From assembly GCF_032362555.1 (NCBI RefSeq), contig NC_083513.1:5766001-5830000 (forward strand): 64,000 nucleotides of DNA. Direction: 5' to 3'. The notes beneath the pieces were generated by a model, which saw nothing but the letters and a program-made list of their open reading frames with translations, was not told where the DNA came from and made no database searches. Below, piece by piece: positions 49,105 to 61,578 of this stretch. A program made the translations under genes and the position numbers. How positions within the stretch are numbered: the first letter of the stretch is position 1; each line of letters begins with the position of its first letter. Origin of the DNA: Amyelois transitella (Eukaryota > Arthropoda > Insecta > Lepidoptera > Pyralidae).

Positions 49105-52100
49105 AAGGTTATACTAAGATTAAGATTTTAATAAAAATCAACCTCTAGGAGGTTACCTTTTTAATTTAATACAAATTGTAATTGTTTTTGTACAAAACCA
49201 CGTGAACGGTTAAAACTTCTTAAAGTAGTGTATTGTGTCTTATGTGAGAAATTTGTTTAGTTCTAAGCTTGTCACAGTCATTATTTAAAAGTATACCTAT
49301 ATTTGTGTTACATATTTTATAAAAAAATCTTTCAATGTGATCTCATTTTACTAAGTAAGTATAAATATATGCTGTGTGCTGCCGACAGGCCTATTTTAAG
49401 TTTTTGAGAAGTTTATTACCAACTCAAAATGCATATTTTGAACGCAATTTGTAATGTAATTTTTAATTGTTATTCAGTGTTATTATTTGTGGAAAATCGT
49501 GTGTTGGTTATTACTTTTAATAAGTGTTATAATATTTTTTTTTATTTCTGTTTAGTTTTATTTGAAGTCAGAGTTTGAAGATTTTGGTTTGATATAATTT
49601 ACCTATTCTTTAGAGAACCATAGCAAGGCAGGTTACATATCTTTCTTTTAATAAACCTTAAAATACATAATATTTTGTTTCAATTTGGTAGTTAATGTTC
49701 CTATTTTTCTATAATTGCATAAACTTTTCCAACCTAAAGTCACAGCTAAAAGATCGCTTATGTTCAAGGTTTTGGGCGTAACGTCTTTTAAGTGTTTTAA
49801 TAATAAGGTAAACAATAGAGAAAAAAAATACAGCAATGTAGCAACACTGCAAAGCTAGTCTTGAAGGTTGTTAAAAAGCTTTTGAGTTGATACAGTCATG
49901 TTTTGTTTCAAATTTAGAGCTCTCAATAAATAACTAAAACGTCGTTAAACACCTTAACGATATTTTAGTAATTTATTGTAGACTAGTTTTTAGAACCTAA
50001 AAATGCAAGTCATATTTATATTCGAATCATATGCTATAAGGTCGCTAAGGTATACTTAATGATCTTTTAGTAAAGTATTCATAGTAAAAAAAAATTTAAA
50101 AAACACAATAAAACTGCCTTATACGCTCATTTTCAAAATAATAGTTGATTAATCTTATTAAAATTATCGATTTTTAATAGTGATTTTGATTGCCTATCTT
50201 TGGGTATTTAAAAGTTCGTTGTGTGACATATGGTTTTAAAATGACGACAATTCTAAATATTTCGCGCGTTTTTCGCTCGTATCTCAAAACTTGAAAATGT
50301 GGGTTAGCGTGTTTTTAGTAATCGTGCGGCAGCATTGTCTTTGGGAATCCGCCGAGCGAAGCAGTCAACGGGATTACACATGTCGATATCGCCCTAATGA
50401 AGAAACACCTAGTCTAAGAATCTTTGTCACTGCTTATCTCTGCGCATGAACTTTATCAGTATTTAAATACAGATAGTGTTTTAGTAGAACATTGTTTTAT
50501 ATCACAAGTAATATTTAGTTCTCTCAGTAATAATCTAGGTTATTATAACATCTTATTTTACTAGGGCTTTACAATGATTAGTTCAAAGACTAAAATGTGT
50601 ACCGTGGTATAGGTACGTATACGATTATAGGTACTTTGAAAAGTAAGTAAGTTCAAAATATGAAGAAATTGTAACATTTAACAAATGGAGGGGTCAGATG
50701 TAGAATAAAATTATAACGTCGTTTCAGTTAACTGCATGCTACCCACATAAATCTTCTTACTTCCGTACTTAGATGAAACAAAAGAATCGATTTTACTAAA
50801 AATGTTTCCTACATAAACTGCATATTTACAATCCCAGATGAACAATGAGAGTATTTGAAACAATCAATGCGTTATTCTACTTTATAGCCATCATAATTCA
50901 AGTGTAGCATAATAGAATAAGTAGGCCAAAGCATCCACTGAGTACAAGTATCATACTCGTAAATTAGTAGGAATGTAGATTATGTCATTAATTCATAGGC
51001 CTCTCGTTGATTCCATGATAGATCTATTTAGCTTTAATATCTGTCTAATGAACGATGGAAGGTTTATCTTTCCTAGCTTGTGTTGTATTAGGTAATTAAA
51101 TAAAGTAGGTAAGTAATAAAATTTAATATAATAGCACTATATATGACCACTAGGTACCCTCTATAGTTGATAAAAGTATATTTAGTAAGTAACATATAAT
51201 AAAATATGTAATTCTTTGCTTTCAATTTGTTTACTTACTTATTAAAACATAAATTTAAAGATTTTAATAACAGTAAGTTTCGCCAAATAGTAATAGATCG
51301 ATCAGTAGGATCACAGTTTATCTTACTGAACGTTCCTTCAGTAAGATAAATTGTGACAGTAGAAATAACTACCGAATAGTAATTAATTGATATTGCAAAA
51401 AAATATACAGAAAGTGGTTTACAGTGTCATGAATAGGCGAGGCTTCTTTTGTGATCCTGTGGGTGCGGTGCGATCCCAAATTTACAACGGCAATGATTAA
51501 TGATTCGTAAACTAACAATAGACCAAGTATACCACCGTCTTCACAACTACTTATTAATGATCTTGAAAATTCCGAACTGATTTATTTTTTTATTTAATCA
51601 GCCTTCCTCCATTTAGATAAGATGACCGTGATGTTTTGACAGATAAAAGTTAATGCCTGGAGCCTTGTTGATTATTAACTTCCTTGGATAATAACTGTGA
51701 AGCTTTTAAATCGATATTTGATGGACATTTAATTTGGTAGCAAATTCAAACTGACAATAGTCAGGTAATTCAATTGTATGACAGTAACTTTACAAGTTAG
51801 TAGTTTAAATATTGTTTTTTTATTTATTCAAATTTCAGAAACTAATAGACAGCTTTAAAATACTAGAAATATCTACCCTTATTTTGAGTGTGGTCATGAT
51901 CAGGCTTTTGATTCGTTTACGGTGAATCGTCGGATGAAACCGCTGAAAAAATTTAACATTGTGATACTAACTTAATATGTTATTAATAAATAAAGATAAT
52001 CTAGTCTGATAAACTATGTTAAATACTAGTTCATGTAGCTCGGAAGCCGTATGGTTGCACCGATGTGTTAATACGCGAGATTGCTTCATCAGAGCTGGCA

Positions 52101-55100
52101 TACCGGTGTAAGAGGATTAACTAATGCCTCTTAACTCACATCACACCATAATCTTGTGAATATCGACCTTGACAATTAGTAAATTTATGATATGGGCATT
52201 TTGAAATACTACTATTTCTGTGGATGATAAAGATTCTTAAGGTGCAACAGTCAATATTCTTATCGTGTTGTGGTTAGGTTTCTCTATTTCATAGGTGAGC
52301 CGACTTTTGCCGAGCCGACCATTCTTGCATTTTAGTAATAGGCGAACTCTGCGCTTCTCTCTGCCACTTATTTAGTATCAGACCATACCTAATCTTGTGA
52401 TCTTAGTGCACGATGACTGGAGAATTAATGAAGTTTTGGTCAACTTAAGAACAGGACCTATAAGTTTATCTTTATATATCGTTTGTTGTTCTCGTTTGTT
52501 CACTAGTTCACAGTTAGTTTTAGTTCTCCTAGTAAAGATTAGGAGGACGATGATACCCGGTATGAGAACTAGCTAATGCTCTTATCTGGCATCAGAGGAC
52601 AATCTCGTGAACCCTGGTGATTGGTAAATTGCCGGACGGTTCGGCACGTATCACGTCCCACGTGTGTTCAGAAGTAGGAAGTCGGGACATTGTTCTTTTT
52701 GAGGATTGAGTAATGTTCGTCAGGATAAATAACTCACTACATGACAGCTTCCTCTTGTACTTCCCTAGTCCGTGTAGTATGTGTTGCTTAATTCCGACTT
52801 AGGCACTATGATTTATAATGGGCTAGCAACTGCACTACCTGAATTTCAATTCCTTTACCTTCCAGCTGAACTGAGTCTTCTTCAGTTCTGTCAGGAATAA
52901 AAACGTTATATTTTATTGATATTGTCTAGTCTGTATCATTGGTTTTGAATATATGAATGGTAATTCTACAGGACAACATACTCGCTGTGTGCTATAGTTG
53001 TACATTCGTAAGTACTCGTACTTATTTGTGTGACAATAACTAATACGGCAATTCTGGTGTAAATAAATGGAGCCGTTTGCCATTGCCTTTTAAATTTGGC
53101 ATACTATTAAAGGATAATGGCAGATAATTACGACTGCGCCTCAATCTTTACGGCAACTTTCAATACAATGATAATATCAGAGCACCTTATACAGAATTAA
53201 GAATTGTTTGTTTATTTAATTCCAAATCGGTTTAAAATTAGGGTAATAAACATCGCCCACAGAGAATTGCAATCATTACGCCGATAATATCGTACCGATT
53301 AGTACAGTTTAGTCGCGACATTGCGTGAGACTAACCAATTAGTCGCTGCCGCCAATTAAAACTAGTCTATAAAATTAAACAATGACGAAAATAATTAAAA
53401 AGTTTGAGCACAGCTTCGTAAACGTTACATTATTGATATGTGCGACAGAAACTATTAGTAACGCATTGGATTGCAATGCGCTATTTTTGTCAATATTTTG
53501 ACTTGAGTTTGTATATTTTTTTCAGTATAACATTGATGAAATTTGATTAATTTTGTATTATTTCTATCAATCTCTGTAACAGGAAGGATATCTACATCTT
53601 TTCAACAATAATCACTTGATATTCAGCCTTTCCAGTATATACGAGTATCAAATTGGAATAATATAAATATGCTTCCAGATATATGCAGTTGATAGTAAGA
53701 TTTATAGATTGGTACAACGCGGTGACGTCAAATGACGTCTTTATAATGAGAATGACCCTGACTAAATGATTTGATTACTGTTAATCTTTTGAGGATATTA
53801 TTATGATTAACATGACATTCAAGTGCAGAGTCACTGTGGCCAGTTTTAAATTATCAATCTTCTTCTAACGAAACTTGACCTTTCTATGGTATTAATGGTT
53901 AAGTTCTAGTGCAGGTACGTTAACGTTACGTCAACAATTATGTTAGGTTGACATTGGTAGAAATGTAGGAGTGATTATACATATGGTTTAGTACAATTTA
54001 AATTGGCATTCATTCATTCAAATAGATGTATTACAGTTACAAGATGTATGTTACAAAGTAATGGATAGCCATTACCCGTGATTCGCTCCTGTAGCGGGCC
54101 GGCGCGTGAGGTCGCATACAAATTGAGTAGCTGAGCGTATGCGCAACTACTTACTTTCAATTCAGTGACGCAAAAGTATATTGTGTCCATAGAAAACTCA
54201 TGTGAAACATCGGCGAACCTTTCAGCATATCTTGAAAATATGCAGAACGAGCCTTGGTTGCTTCGGAAGAATGTAGAGCCACAAAAGTATTTGATCAATA
54301 GTTTTATTTAAAATAGTGACGGTGCTTATCAGTAGAAACTTAAAAAAAAAACAAACTTTGAATAAAGAAACAATTATGATGCATTCTTCTTACCTCTTTA
54401 CTTATTTCAAAACAAAAGCAAATCGATATACGATATCCTTGATAGCATATCAACTAACAAATATCACTGTCTAAGCCACAAACTTCGATGACCTAAAGCA
54501 TCAAGTGGTATATTTGTAGTGATGATGCAATTCTTCACACTAGATGACGATTTTGTCGAAGGTCATACCATGTCCCACTGATCAACTTTTGCAACAATTG
54601 ATAGGTACTGTTTAAACATATCTTCGTTGGCGTTTATTTTTGTTAATACAAAAATAACTAAATAAGTAAACTTAACTCTTTTCGAACACATTATTTCTAA
54701 CGTCATGCACTAGTTACTACAAAATATAAATATCAGTTTAAATGCCAGAATCTCATCAAGGAAAATATAGTAAGAATATTTAAGTTTTATATAAGCGTGG
54801 GGTTTCTTTTCATAAATATTTTAATTACTATTTTATGGATTAATTGATGTTGTTTAACGGAAACTGAAAGTAGGTGAGTATTTGTTCCCGATAAGATAAG
54901 AGTGTATCGAAGAATTGCATTTTTCTCGACGATATGGGTCGAGATAAGAGGATCTTTTATAAAAGATTAAGGATTTTACACACTGAGCAGTCAGAGGAAA
55001 ACCACCCACGTGGAGGTCCAACAACCTTATCACGCGTGTAGGAATACTCGTAGGTTGTAATCTTGTAATCCATACTAATATTATAAATAGAAAAAAGAAT

Positions 55101-57054
55101 ATTACAAAGTACCTATAAAATTTTGTTTCTAAAAAATAAACTTAAAACTAACTGAACTAATTAAGCTTCAGTAGGAACATAGGCTAGCTCTGGAAATTCA
55201 AACGGGAGCGGAACTAAGTAAGTAGTGTTTATTATAAATATACAAAACCTCGGTTTTATCTTTTTAGGCATGGTAAATGCGAAAAGGTTATTTTTGGGGT
55301 TGGCCGGCTTTGGGTATCCTTGGAGCTGAGGTGATATTGATGGCAGGCATAGTTTATAGTGAAAAACATAAAAATAATGAAAAAATAGCGTTGACATATA
55401 AACATTATTCATGTATATTTTATAAGAGACAATAGAACTAACTGTTGAATTATTTATATTTTGGTTAATAATTTAATAACAAAGATACTATTTTGATATT
55501 TAATATTTCCCTAAAATGATTTTTGTCAAGCAGTTAAGAAGCTGACTATATATTTTAAAAACGAGTAGGTATATACGACGAAATATATAACTTAACTTAA
55601 CTACCTAATAACATACAGGGTATATTTGTACACGACATTAAAAGCTTTACGTTCCCAAAGATTTACTAAGATTTTTTTTAATTTATTTGAATCAATCTCA
55701 AAATTTTCTAATAATAAAATATGAGTAATGTGATGACTGTCCAAACCACCGGATCTATATTTTACCGTTAGGACTTCCCACTTATTTGAAAAAGGATAGT
55801 GTAATGGGCTCGTAAAATATAAATAGAAAATGCACTACAAGATATGTTTTAAAGCTCTTGGATGCTTTTAATGGTATGCTTTGTTCATAAAGTTAAACCA
55901 CGTGAAAAAAAATTTTTAGACATAGCTATTGTCTTTAAAATACTTTTAAAAGACAATCTTAACAAAATATGCAAGAAATTAGATAGAATTTTGAACAATA
56001 TTTATGAGATATTTTAATAAACTGGAACGATACCTAGTAGGCGTGGTAATTAAGATTTGTTTCTTAGGTATATTTGAGAGTTTGATGTCTTGTTCTATTC
56101 ACTTTTTTGGCAACATTATAAAAATGATGCTATTATATATACCTAATCCATTACATTCAGTTTGCCAATGTTGTTTGAAAAGCAGGGTGAAATTAGTTTA
56201 AATTCGGGGACTCGTCACATTGTTCTCTTACATCAGTTTTGCGGTTCGGTTAAGTGAATAATCGCTAAATACCCAAACAATTTGTGGATTATCTGTGAAG
56301 GGTGAAAATGGGGCTGAGTCATGTCGGCCATTTCGCCGGAAAGGGTTGAGTAGGTATTAGGGTAGAGACGCAAGACGAGTCTATTGTTCCACATCGATCC
56401 CAGAATAATTTTACTTCGTGTAGAACATTTTAAATATGGGTAGGTAAAGTTTGCCGCGCATTGCATAAGCAATATCGTCCCCTTACTGCAAAAACCAACT
56501 AAGTGCATGAAATTAGGTTTCGAGAAATTGACGTTTAAAGATTTGCACTGTCAAATCACTATTAAGATTGTAACCTATCAAGAATCTGTTCATGTATTTT
56601 TAATACTTATTTATTATGCTTTAAAGGTAATTAGTACAATAAAAGGAAATCCTCATAATACTAGAATAAATTAAGGTATTAGGGCGAGAGGTGGTGCAAA
56701 TAAATGGTTTTTACTGTAAAGATTTTTTAACTTTACTACTTAAGTGCCCTAAACATTACTTAATATTGGGTTAGTTGCTTTTAATTTAATATTAAAATAT
56801 CCCATAACTCACTAAAATGTTACAAATATGTTGGTAAAACGAGTTTAAAACACAATTTTGTCGGCCTTAATACTTTATTATGTTTAAAAACAATACTAAA
56901 TAGTACAATCATCATCATTAATGTTGTGAATATAAAAAAAATAATTCTTTATTAATTTAACATAACCAAAATCAAATAAAAAAAGTCATACAAAAAGTCT
57001 GCAGTTTTAGTGGCTGATTCGTTTAGGTCTGAAGATCCTCTACTGTTCTCTGCT
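49105..57054. other. Long AT-rich non-coding region
   Basis: Eight kilobases without a supported exon or RNA gene. Landmarks: a near-perfect 20-bp hairpin (51311-51356), two related degenerate repeat segments at about 52030-52190 and 52530-52625, a SINE fragment (52795-52910) and a GC-richer patch at 54090-54120. Short open frames here (for example near 54.0-54.3 and 55.2-55.4 kb) lack splice signals and codon-like composition. Confidence 0.5.
51311..51356. repeat. 20-bp inverted repeat with one G-T wobble, 6-nt loop
   Basis: The arms are 51311-51330 and 51337-51356 with one transition difference; the loop is CGTTCC. Confidence 0.95.
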
Positions 57055-57066
57055 AACTTGCAAATA
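57055..57066. repeat. Target-site duplication, left copy, of RTE copy 2
   Basis: AACTTGCAAATA here is repeated exactly at 58387-58398, just outside the other end of the RTE copy. Confidence 0.9.
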
Positions 57067-58386
57067 CATACATGCATACATATGTACATACATAAAATCA
57101 CGCCTCTTTCCCGGAGGGGAAGGCAGAGACTACCTCTTTCCACTTGCCACGAACTCTGCACACTTCCTTCGCTTCATCCACATTCATAACTCTCTTCATG
57201 CAAGCTCGGCGGTTTCGGGTACTCTTGACCTAAACCTTTACCAGGACGTCCTTAATTTGATCAAGATACATTCGTCTAGGTCTTCTCACTCCGACCATTC
57301 CCTCCACACTCTCCTTGTATATCTGCTTAGTCAACCTGCTTTCATTCATCCTCTCCACATGACCAAACCATCTTAACATACCCGTTTCTATTCCTGTAAC
57401 TACATCTTCTTTCACATCACAACATTCACTTATCACGCTTTTCCTTATCCGGTCACTCAATTTCACACCGATCATACATCTTAACGCTCTCATTTACACT
57501 GCATTTATTCTGTTTTCGTGCTTCTTTTGCCATGTCCAACTTTCACTCCCATACATTAATGTCGAGACCAACACGCCCCTATGCATAGCCAGTCGAGCCT
57601 TTTTGGATAGTTTCTGACTGCTCATAAAGGCATGCAAAGCTCCATTCACCATGTTCTCCGCGTTCACTCTCCTTTCAATATCACTATCACACTTGCCATC
57701 TGATGTAAACTTTGATCCTAGATATACAAACTCTTTCACTTGCTCAACTTTTTCTCCTCCAATCAAAATATTACATGCTGTCATTTCTTTCTCCATTTCA
57801 AAAACCAGTGTTTTAGTTTTACTTACGTTCACTTTCATTCTTTTCTCTTTCAAAGCTTCATGCATACAGTTTACCATCTCCTGTAACTTTTCCGCTGATG
57901 ACGCCAGTATAACCTGATCGTCGGCATAGAGCAGACATTTGACGAGTAACTCATTCATCCTTAATCCACTTTCTGACTCTTTCAAATCTGTCAAACAACT
58001 ATCCATAAATAGGTCCTCGGCCGCTTCTCCAACACAAATTGAAAAGGCAGTAAAACTGACTAGCTAATACGCCTTGTCCTGCTTTTAGCATCTCGACCGA
58101 CACTATCATACCCAGCAGCCTTACCCGCTTTCATACTCTGAAGTGCTTTCACAATTTCGAACATTTCAATTTCGCCTTCCATCTCATTCTCTTTTTCTTC
58201 GCTATAACATAATTTTTTAATATTTCCTTCTTTTTTTTTCTAATGAACTTTTAAAATACTCCTTCCATATCTTAACACACATTCTTCTCCTTTCACAACG
58301 CTACCATCTTGGCTTCTGATCCTGGTCAGCTCTCTGGTTCTAGTTTTTCCTCGGGCTAACCTTACGGATTACCAGAATACTTTCAG
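57067..58386 (-). mobile_element. RTE-type LINE, copy 2 (5'-truncated, internally deleted)
   Basis: It is closely similar to copy 1 and in the same orientation, with a (TATG) tail at 57067-57092 and a 5' truncation at 58386. Frames 58006-57494 and 57493-57230 encode LLVKCLLYADDQVILASSAE, MKVNVSKTKTLVF, YGSESWTWQKKHENRINAV and LRWFGHVERMNESRLTKQ. A stop separates the last two frames where copy 1 reads through. Near 58014 about 490 bp present in copy 1 (roughly 48060-48550) are absent, removing the first RT motifs. Flanked by a 12-bp duplication. Confidence 0.92.
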
Positions 58387-58398
58387 AACTTGCAAATA
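58387..58398. repeat. Target-site duplication, right copy, of RTE copy 2
   Basis: Exact repeat of AACTTGCAAATA at 57055-57066, which fixes the ends of the inserted element. Confidence 0.9.
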
Positions 58399-59071
58399 TT
58401 CAATTCAATACATAAAATGAATGAACCGATTTAGATATGGAAAGACTAGGAGTCGTCGAAAGCCTAAAAGGCGAGGTAAAGTAGGAATGGGGTGACAGGG
58501 GAGATGATGCATCATCTCTCCTGTCACCCCAAATGGATAGACAGACGGACAGCGGAGGCTTATTATCGGTCCCGTTTTACCCTTTGGGTACGGAACCCTA
58601 AAAATGATGTACACATATAAATTCACTTTCAAAACCTAACAACTATAAACATTCATTTAAATATCTTTAATTAGCAAATGAATAGCATAGTAACATATAT
58701 CAAATGGTAGCTAGACATGTAATTTTTTGCCATAAGCACTTATACGAGCACTTACGGTCAACTCCGATGGGCTAGATTCTTTCACATTTACACTGACTGG
58801 GTAAATATTATTATAGTCACCTAAAAATAAACGATCATCATCACATGCACATTCTTTTGTTAGAAGATATAAAAACTGTTGTAAAATATTGTTAACTAGC
58901 TGTGCAAATGTGTGCACCGTAATAGGATTAGTTCCTGAGATTAGCGCGTTCAAACTAACAAACAAAGAAACAAACTCTTCAGCTTTATAATATTAGTATG
59001 ATTAAACAAACAAAATAAGCCTTCCCGCCACTCCAGGTCGCATTTATTAATTACATAATGATTTTACTTAC
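58399..59071. other. Repeat-filled spacer
   Basis: It contains the near-perfect 42-bp palindrome at 58489-58530, a lepidopteran repeat end with GGGTACGGAACCCTAAAAA near 58.58-58.61 kb, and an inverted fragment of a Helitron-like family at 58918-58999 (CTTCAGCTTTATAATATTAG). A minus-strand open frame at 58965-58711 overlaps this repeat and does not join in phase with the exon at 59138-59072. Confidence 0.5.
58489..58530. repeat. 42-bp loopless palindrome with one mismatch pair
   Basis: The left half 58489-58509 (starting GGGGTGACAGG) and right half 58510-58530 (ending CCTGTCACCCC) are complementary except for one transition, with no spacer. Confidence 0.95.
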
Positions 59072-59138
59072 CCGATTTTTTCGTATTATTACTTTCTCCC
59101 CGTACAAGGTTTAACATTTTTCTAGATCTGGAACCCAT
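59072..59138 (-). CDS. Possible first coding exon of an unidentified minus-strand gene
   Basis: ATG at 59138-59136 opens MGSRSRKMLNLVRGESNNTK followed by KS and one leftover base, then a perfect donor GTAAGT (59071-59066). Short N-termini of this basic type followed by an early intron are common in multicopy lepidopteran proteins of possible transposon origin. No in-phase second exon was found downstream, so this may be a relic. Confidence rests only on the ATG, the open frame and the donor. Confidence 0.35.
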
Positions 59139-60104
59139 TATTATAAAAATATACACACAAAACAGCAAATTTAACGAAATTCAACGCAGACGCACAGTAA
59201 GAGCGACGGTTGAAACGCGACTTACACGGTTTTTGCTGACGGACCGAATGAAATCAAAGTTTAAAGCTTACAAGTAAAACCAAAAAAACTACTTTATTAT
59301 ATTTTTCTTGTAGATAATATTTATTTACGAGGGAAATATGAATCAGTAAAAAGGACTAACAGATTATTAAATATTTCGTAAGTAGGTAACATAGAGAATT
59401 TTATCTAACAAGTAACTGCTAAAAGCTTGCTAGTATTGTTTAGTATATTTTTGCAGTACTTGAATAATTTTGTTTTGTCAAAATTTAACATGCCAAAACC
59501 ATTGAAAATACGATTAATGATCTTTTCTGTAAATTTTATTTAAACATTTTATTTAACCACTACACATTACTGTTTTACTGTACATTATTTTCAAAATTAC
59601 ATTGTAAGATATCTTAGCGAAAAGCTAAATCAGGAATGAAGCGTCATATCAAAAAACGGGTTTTACCAGCGTATAGAGCTTGAAAAGGAGATTATGAAGG
59701 TGCACTTAACTCAGTTTTGACAAAAAGTGACTTTAATTGGTTTTTGCAGTAAGGGGACGATATGTTTATTTATGGAATTAAATATTAAAACCTGTGATTA
59801 TAATTTACAAAACATCGTTGTTAACATTGACCTTTGATATTTTATTACTTGGTTGTAAATAATTACTAAAATAATAATAATAAAAAACTCTACATCATCC
59901 GTACATCCATCTCACTTTTGTCAACGAAAACGTTCGACTGGCAGAGAATGCCTTGTGGCATTAAGTCTAACTACTGTACATTTTATGAGCATAAAGTTTA
60001 AATAAATAAATTTAAGTTTTAATATGAAATAAATACTTAAATGCTTTTAATCCTGCCGATTCCTGAACGGTAAATATACAAATATAAAAAGTAAAAAAAA
60101 AATA
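59139..60104. other. Non-coding stretch with LINE 3' end
   Basis: AT-rich. At about 59932-60012 lies a LINE 3' terminus of a well-known lepidopteran kind (TGGCAGAGAATGCCTTGTGG, then GTACATTTTATGAGC and AATAAA-type tail), plus orientation. A 26-bp segment at 59737-59762 is repeated inverted at 56473-56498. Confidence 0.5.
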
Positions 60105-60107
60105 GAC

Positions 60108-60237
60108 AGCGCCATCTAGATGAGATGAAATTATACTTCCATGTTCATAAAAGCAGAACCACGGTTGTAGCATTTTACCATGCATTGTACTTCCATTCTC
60201 AACGTTTTAGTCCTGTGATATGATGATAGATGGCGCT
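60108..60237. mobile_element. MITE-like element with 11-bp terminal inverted repeats
   Basis: AGCGCCATCTA (60108-60118) is matched by its reverse complement TAGATGGCGCT (60227-60237). The 130-bp unit has no coding capacity. The motif is frequent in lepidopteran repeats. Target duplication is not clear, so the element boundaries are tentative. Confidence 0.45.
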
Positions 60238-60984
60238 AGTATTAACAATCTCGCAAAAAATTCAGTTTTTGCAACAAAAGCGATGTTTTTTTATCTTGGA
60301 AAGGTTTTCGCAATAGCTAGTGCCTTGCGTAATAGTTGTTTTTTTAGATATATTTAATAACCTTTGCAAGACCTTTTCGTTGAATAAGTTAGATTTAGTA
60401 GATTCATTGGTTTAAAAAATTAAAGACCTTTTGTAAGTGTAATATACCTACCACATGTTACAAAAAACTTGATCTTTAAATAAATAAAAAAGTTATTAAT
60501 TGCCATATATAATGATTCAATAAAAAAATACTACTTATTTGTATACATAAATTACGATGCCGACTCGACATGTTTTTAAATTTTTTAATCTAATCGAGGT
60601 TTTCCTAAGCTCTTTCGATTTGACCTATTTTGGTGTTTAGTCGATATTCTGCAATTTAATCTGCAATGTCAGAGTCAATCAATATTATTGGAAAACCGTT
60701 TATGGGTGCGCTAACCGATACAAGGGCGAATGGGATCACTTAGAAAGCGAACATGACGTAGCATCCTAGTACCTATACGCATTATTATAAAGAATTTATG
60801 TGTGTGTGTAATTATGATATTTTAATCTCTAACAAAATAATTATAAAACGGAAACAAAACTTTTATTCACGTAGCTCTAATATTTCGTAGCTTCCTTAGT
60901 GAAATAGTACGAATTAAAATAACAAGGATTAGTAGCACTTGCTACGACGGCTACGCTTGCTACGAGCTACGAATAGTTGTAGAA

Positions 60985-61271
60985 TCTATAGTAATATTAT
61001 AAAGCTGAAGAGTTTGTTTGTTTTTTTTGTTTGTTTGAACGCGCAAATCTCAGGAACTACTAGTTCGAATTGAAAAATTATTTTTGTGTTAAATAGACCA
61101 TTTATTAAGGAAGCCTTTAAGCTATATAACATCACGCTGCAACTATAAGAAGTGAAGAAATAATGGAAAATGTGAAAAAAACGGGGAAAATTATTATTAT
61201 ATACATCCTTAGGGGCTTCAATGATGCCCGAAATAACTATTCCACGCGGACGAATTCGCGGGCACAGCTAG
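60985..61271 (+). mobile_element. Non-autonomous Helitron-like element
   Basis: It begins TCTATAGTAATATTATAAAG after an A and ends CGCGGGCACAGCTAG before a T. A CGCG/CGCG hairpin around GACGAATT precedes the end. An inverted 5' fragment of the same family lies at 58918-58999. Confidence 0.7.
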
Positions 61272-61393
61272 TATTTTGTAGTGTAATAGTTTAGGACATA
61301 GGAATGTAAAAAAATTGTGGTTGTACATTTAATTAGCTAAATAGGCCATATTTAAGTATAAAAAAGTATATATATACTGAGTAGATAGGAGAT

Positions 61394-61578
61394 AGGGATA
61401 GGGTTATAAACTTGGGATTCTTCTTTTAGGCGATGGGCTAGCAACCCGTAACTATTTGAATCTCAATTCTATCATTAAGCCAAACAGCTGAACGTGGCCT
61501 ATCAGTATTTTCAAGACTGTTGGCTCTGTCTACCCCGTAAGGGATAAAGACGTGATCATATGTATGTATGTATGTATA
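61394..61578 (+). repeat. (TATG)-tailed SINE, 5'-truncated copy
   Basis: Plus orientation copy covering ATAAACTTGGGATTCTTCTT to GGGATAAAGACGTGATCATA followed by (TATG)n. Other pieces lie at 18905-18975, 30848-30900, 32937-33033, 39284-39430 and 52795-52910 on the plus strand and 3537-3560, 38057-38112 and 45755-45865 on the minus strand. Confidence 0.8.

Noticed and set aside
54014..54298. 94-codon minus-strand frame in a GC-richer patch
   Set aside because: No splice borders, no family resemblance and no codon-like pattern; treated as chance or an unrecognised repeat.
58711..58965. 84-codon minus-strand frame, possible second exon of the 59.1-kb start
   Set aside because: No acceptor puts it in phase with the donor at 59071, and its upstream part overlaps a Helitron-like fragment.
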